A stretch of 15,426 nt of DNA from DATBFX01 sp036558305 (GTDB taxonomy: Bacteria; Chloroflexota; Chloroflexia; Thermomicrobiales; UBA6265), in NCBI GenBank assembly GCA_036558305.1, contig DATBFX010000290.1:1-15426 (forward strand). Direction: 5' to 3'. Below the pieces are notes generated by a model. That model ran no database searches. It had not been told where the DNA came from and saw only the letters and a list, made by a program, of their open reading frames with translations. How positions within the stretch are numbered: the first letter of the stretch is position 1; every line of letters begins with the position of its first letter. This document shows, one piece after another, positions 14,687-15,426 of the stretch. The position numbers were made by a program, and so were the translations under genes.

Positions 14687-14715
14687 ACCATAGCCACCTC
14701 CCCCACCCATGTCAA
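14687..14715 (-). promoter_or_regulatory. Strong sigma-70-type promoter for topA
   Basis: On the minus strand a perfect TTGACA (14710-14715) and TATGGT (14687-14692, 4/6) are spaced by exactly 17 nt. The spacer is strikingly G-rich (GGGTGGGGGAGGTGG), and further G-runs follow the -10 box. Start would be near 14680, with a leader of about 95 nt. topA promoters in other bacteria respond to supercoiling; whether this one does is not shown by the sequence. Confidence 0.78.
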
Positions 14716-14977
14716 GCATTGCCGCGCCGCCGTTGGTCCCCCCGCTCCTCGTTCTTCCATCACACATGATCGCGCTCTGGCCGTCCCTGTGAGATCGGAG
14801 CCGGTTCGCCGCCGGGACGAAACTCGGACGGTTGCACGGAAGCGGCACCCGAAAGGGGTCAACTCACCCAAGCGGCTGCTGCCATCCTGGGGCGCGTTCG
14901 GACGCCGTTATTGGGCAAATTCGTTGACCATACGCGGCCCGAGTGCCGTAGAGCCCCGACACCGAGAACTCCTACGC

Positions 14978-15030
14978 TTCGCTCAGGCTGGCCATCGACG
15001 CGCGGCTGCGAAATGGCCATCCTGAGCGAA
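14978..15030. repeat. Inverted repeat of the 'CCTGAGCGAA' type
   Basis: 18-nt arms 14978-14995 and 15013-15030 are complementary at 17 of 18 positions, with a 17-nt loop (left TTCGCTCAGGCTGGCCAT, right ATGGCCATCCTGAGCGAA). The right side continues ACGAAGATCCT. It resembles the dispersed ATCCTGAGCGAAGCGAAGGATC repeats that I recall from many Chloroflexota and other genomes. It lies about 110 bp before the phosphotransferase start. Confidence 0.75.
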
Positions 15031-15141
15031 ACGAAGATCCTGTCCTGGAAGGAAGCTCTCCCGACGTCGCTCGACGCGGTCACCTGGCCGTCCACCAAGC
15101 GCAGGAAAATCGGCACCAGTAGCCGAAGGAGATGACGCTGG

Positions 15142-15426
15142 ATGCTCGACGATCCGGGGCTAGATGCCGGCACGATCAAGGATTGTCTCGCGACCAATTA
15201 CGGTCTCCGCATCACCTCCGTCGCCTTCACCCCCTCGGCCACGACGCCTACGCCGCCGTCTATCGGGTCGTCGCGGACGACGACACCACCTATTTCCTCA
15301 AAATCCGCTTCGCACCCCCTTTCAAACCCGGCCTGGCCGTGCCGCGAGCACTCATCGACGCCGGCGTTCCCAACATCCTCGCTCCCCTGCGCACGCTTAC
15401 CTCCGAACTCTGGTGCCCCCTCGAAG
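15142..15426 (+). pseudogene. Aminoglycoside-phosphotransferase-like kinase, partial and apparently frameshifted
   Basis: N-terminal part of a small-molecule kinase of the APH/choline-kinase superfamily, most like spectinomycin phosphotransferase APH(9); the rest is beyond the window. ATG 15142 has AAGGAG (15126-15131) 10 nt upstream and an in-frame stop at 15133-15135, so it cannot start earlier in this frame. It reads LDAGTIKDCLATNYGLRITSVAFTP, then the family sequence continues one frame over as LGHDAYAAVYRVVADDDTTYFLKIRF, with the ATP-binding Lys in YFLKIR, and LIDAGVPNILAPLRTLTSELWCPLE. The switch is at a run of five Cs (15230-15234); six would restore one frame. It may be a sequencing error or a real lesion. 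An alternative uninterrupted frame from ATG 15132 exists but has no family-like N-terminus. Confidence 0.6.

Larger units (their letters stand above)
14585..15141. other. Gene-free region between divergent topA and phosphotransferase genes
   Basis: 557 bp. It contains the topA leader (about 95 nt), the topA promoter (14687-14715), a featureless stretch at about 14716-14970, and an inverted repeat at 14978-15030. Small open frames here on both strands (such as 14859-15197 minus and 14911-15135 plus) show no recognisable protein. On the plus strand TTGACC at about 14922-14927 has no good -10 at normal spacing, so I do not call a promoter for the right-hand gene. Confidence 0.65.

Noticed and set aside
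12392..15025. An 877-codon open frame on the plus strand opposite topA
   Set aside because: It is antisense to an intact topA with all catalytic motifs. The translation is Arg/Leu/Val-rich with no recognisable domain, as expected opposite a GC-rich gene.
14859..15197. A 112-codon minus-strand frame in the gap right of topA
   Set aside because: No family-like sequence; it spans the inverted repeat and overlaps the phosphotransferase start.

Overview
The window is a GC-rich bacterial chromosome segment. It most resembles Chloroflexota, class Thermomicrobia (Sphaerobacter / Nitrolancea-like). This is inferred from the high G+C, the mix of GTG and TTG starts, the Tat-exported solute-binding protein, a C-terminal protease with an 'FGTGTV' active-site variant, and an abundance of GC-rich palindromic intergenic repeats. 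I could not run a database search, so the placement is a judgement.

Layout. Left edge: an S41 carboxy-terminal processing protease (minus strand, C-terminus outside the window), divergent from a VOC/glyoxalase-like protein (plus strand). The VOC gene converges on ilvE (branched-chain aminotransferase, minus strand), and a paired REP-like element lies between their 3' ends. Next comes a minus-strand oligo/dipeptide ABC transporter, transcribed from about 9.66 kb downward: permease B, permease C, ATPase D, ATPase F, then, after a 221-bp gap, the Tat-exported substrate-binding protein. Upstream of it is the topA - hslV - hslU cluster (minus strand), an order reminiscent of the firmicute topA...clpQ-clpY locus. 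Right edge: after a 557-bp gene-free stretch, the start of a phosphotransferase (APH-like) gene that appears frameshifted and runs off the window.

Regulatory signals. Two minus-strand sigma-70-type promoters are unusually clear: TTGACA-17-TATGGT before topA and TTGACG-17-TACAGT before the ABC operon. hslV ends in TAA overlapping the hslU ATG (TAATG), so the two protease subunits are probably translationally coupled. A large GC-rich inverted repeat separates the end of hslU from the ABC-operon promoter.

The least ordinary content is the repeat landscape. Two intergenic elements (2099-2176 and 9757-9856) share one architecture: two inverted ~28-nt units, each a tetranucleotide GTAG or GTCG followed by an 8-bp GC hairpin. 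That is the hallmark of REP sequences mobilised by RAYT transposases. There are also two different heptanucleotide repeat clusters (GAGTGGC and GGGAACC) and a third inverted repeat of the 'CCTGAGCGAA' type. Other oddities are a Lys-to-Thr change at the expected catalytic lysine of the S41 protease, a ~61-residue acidic tail on HslV, and an apparent one-base deletion in a C-run in the phosphotransferase. I found no CRISPR array, tRNA, rRNA, phage or defence system, and I do not see a wholly new multi-gene system here.
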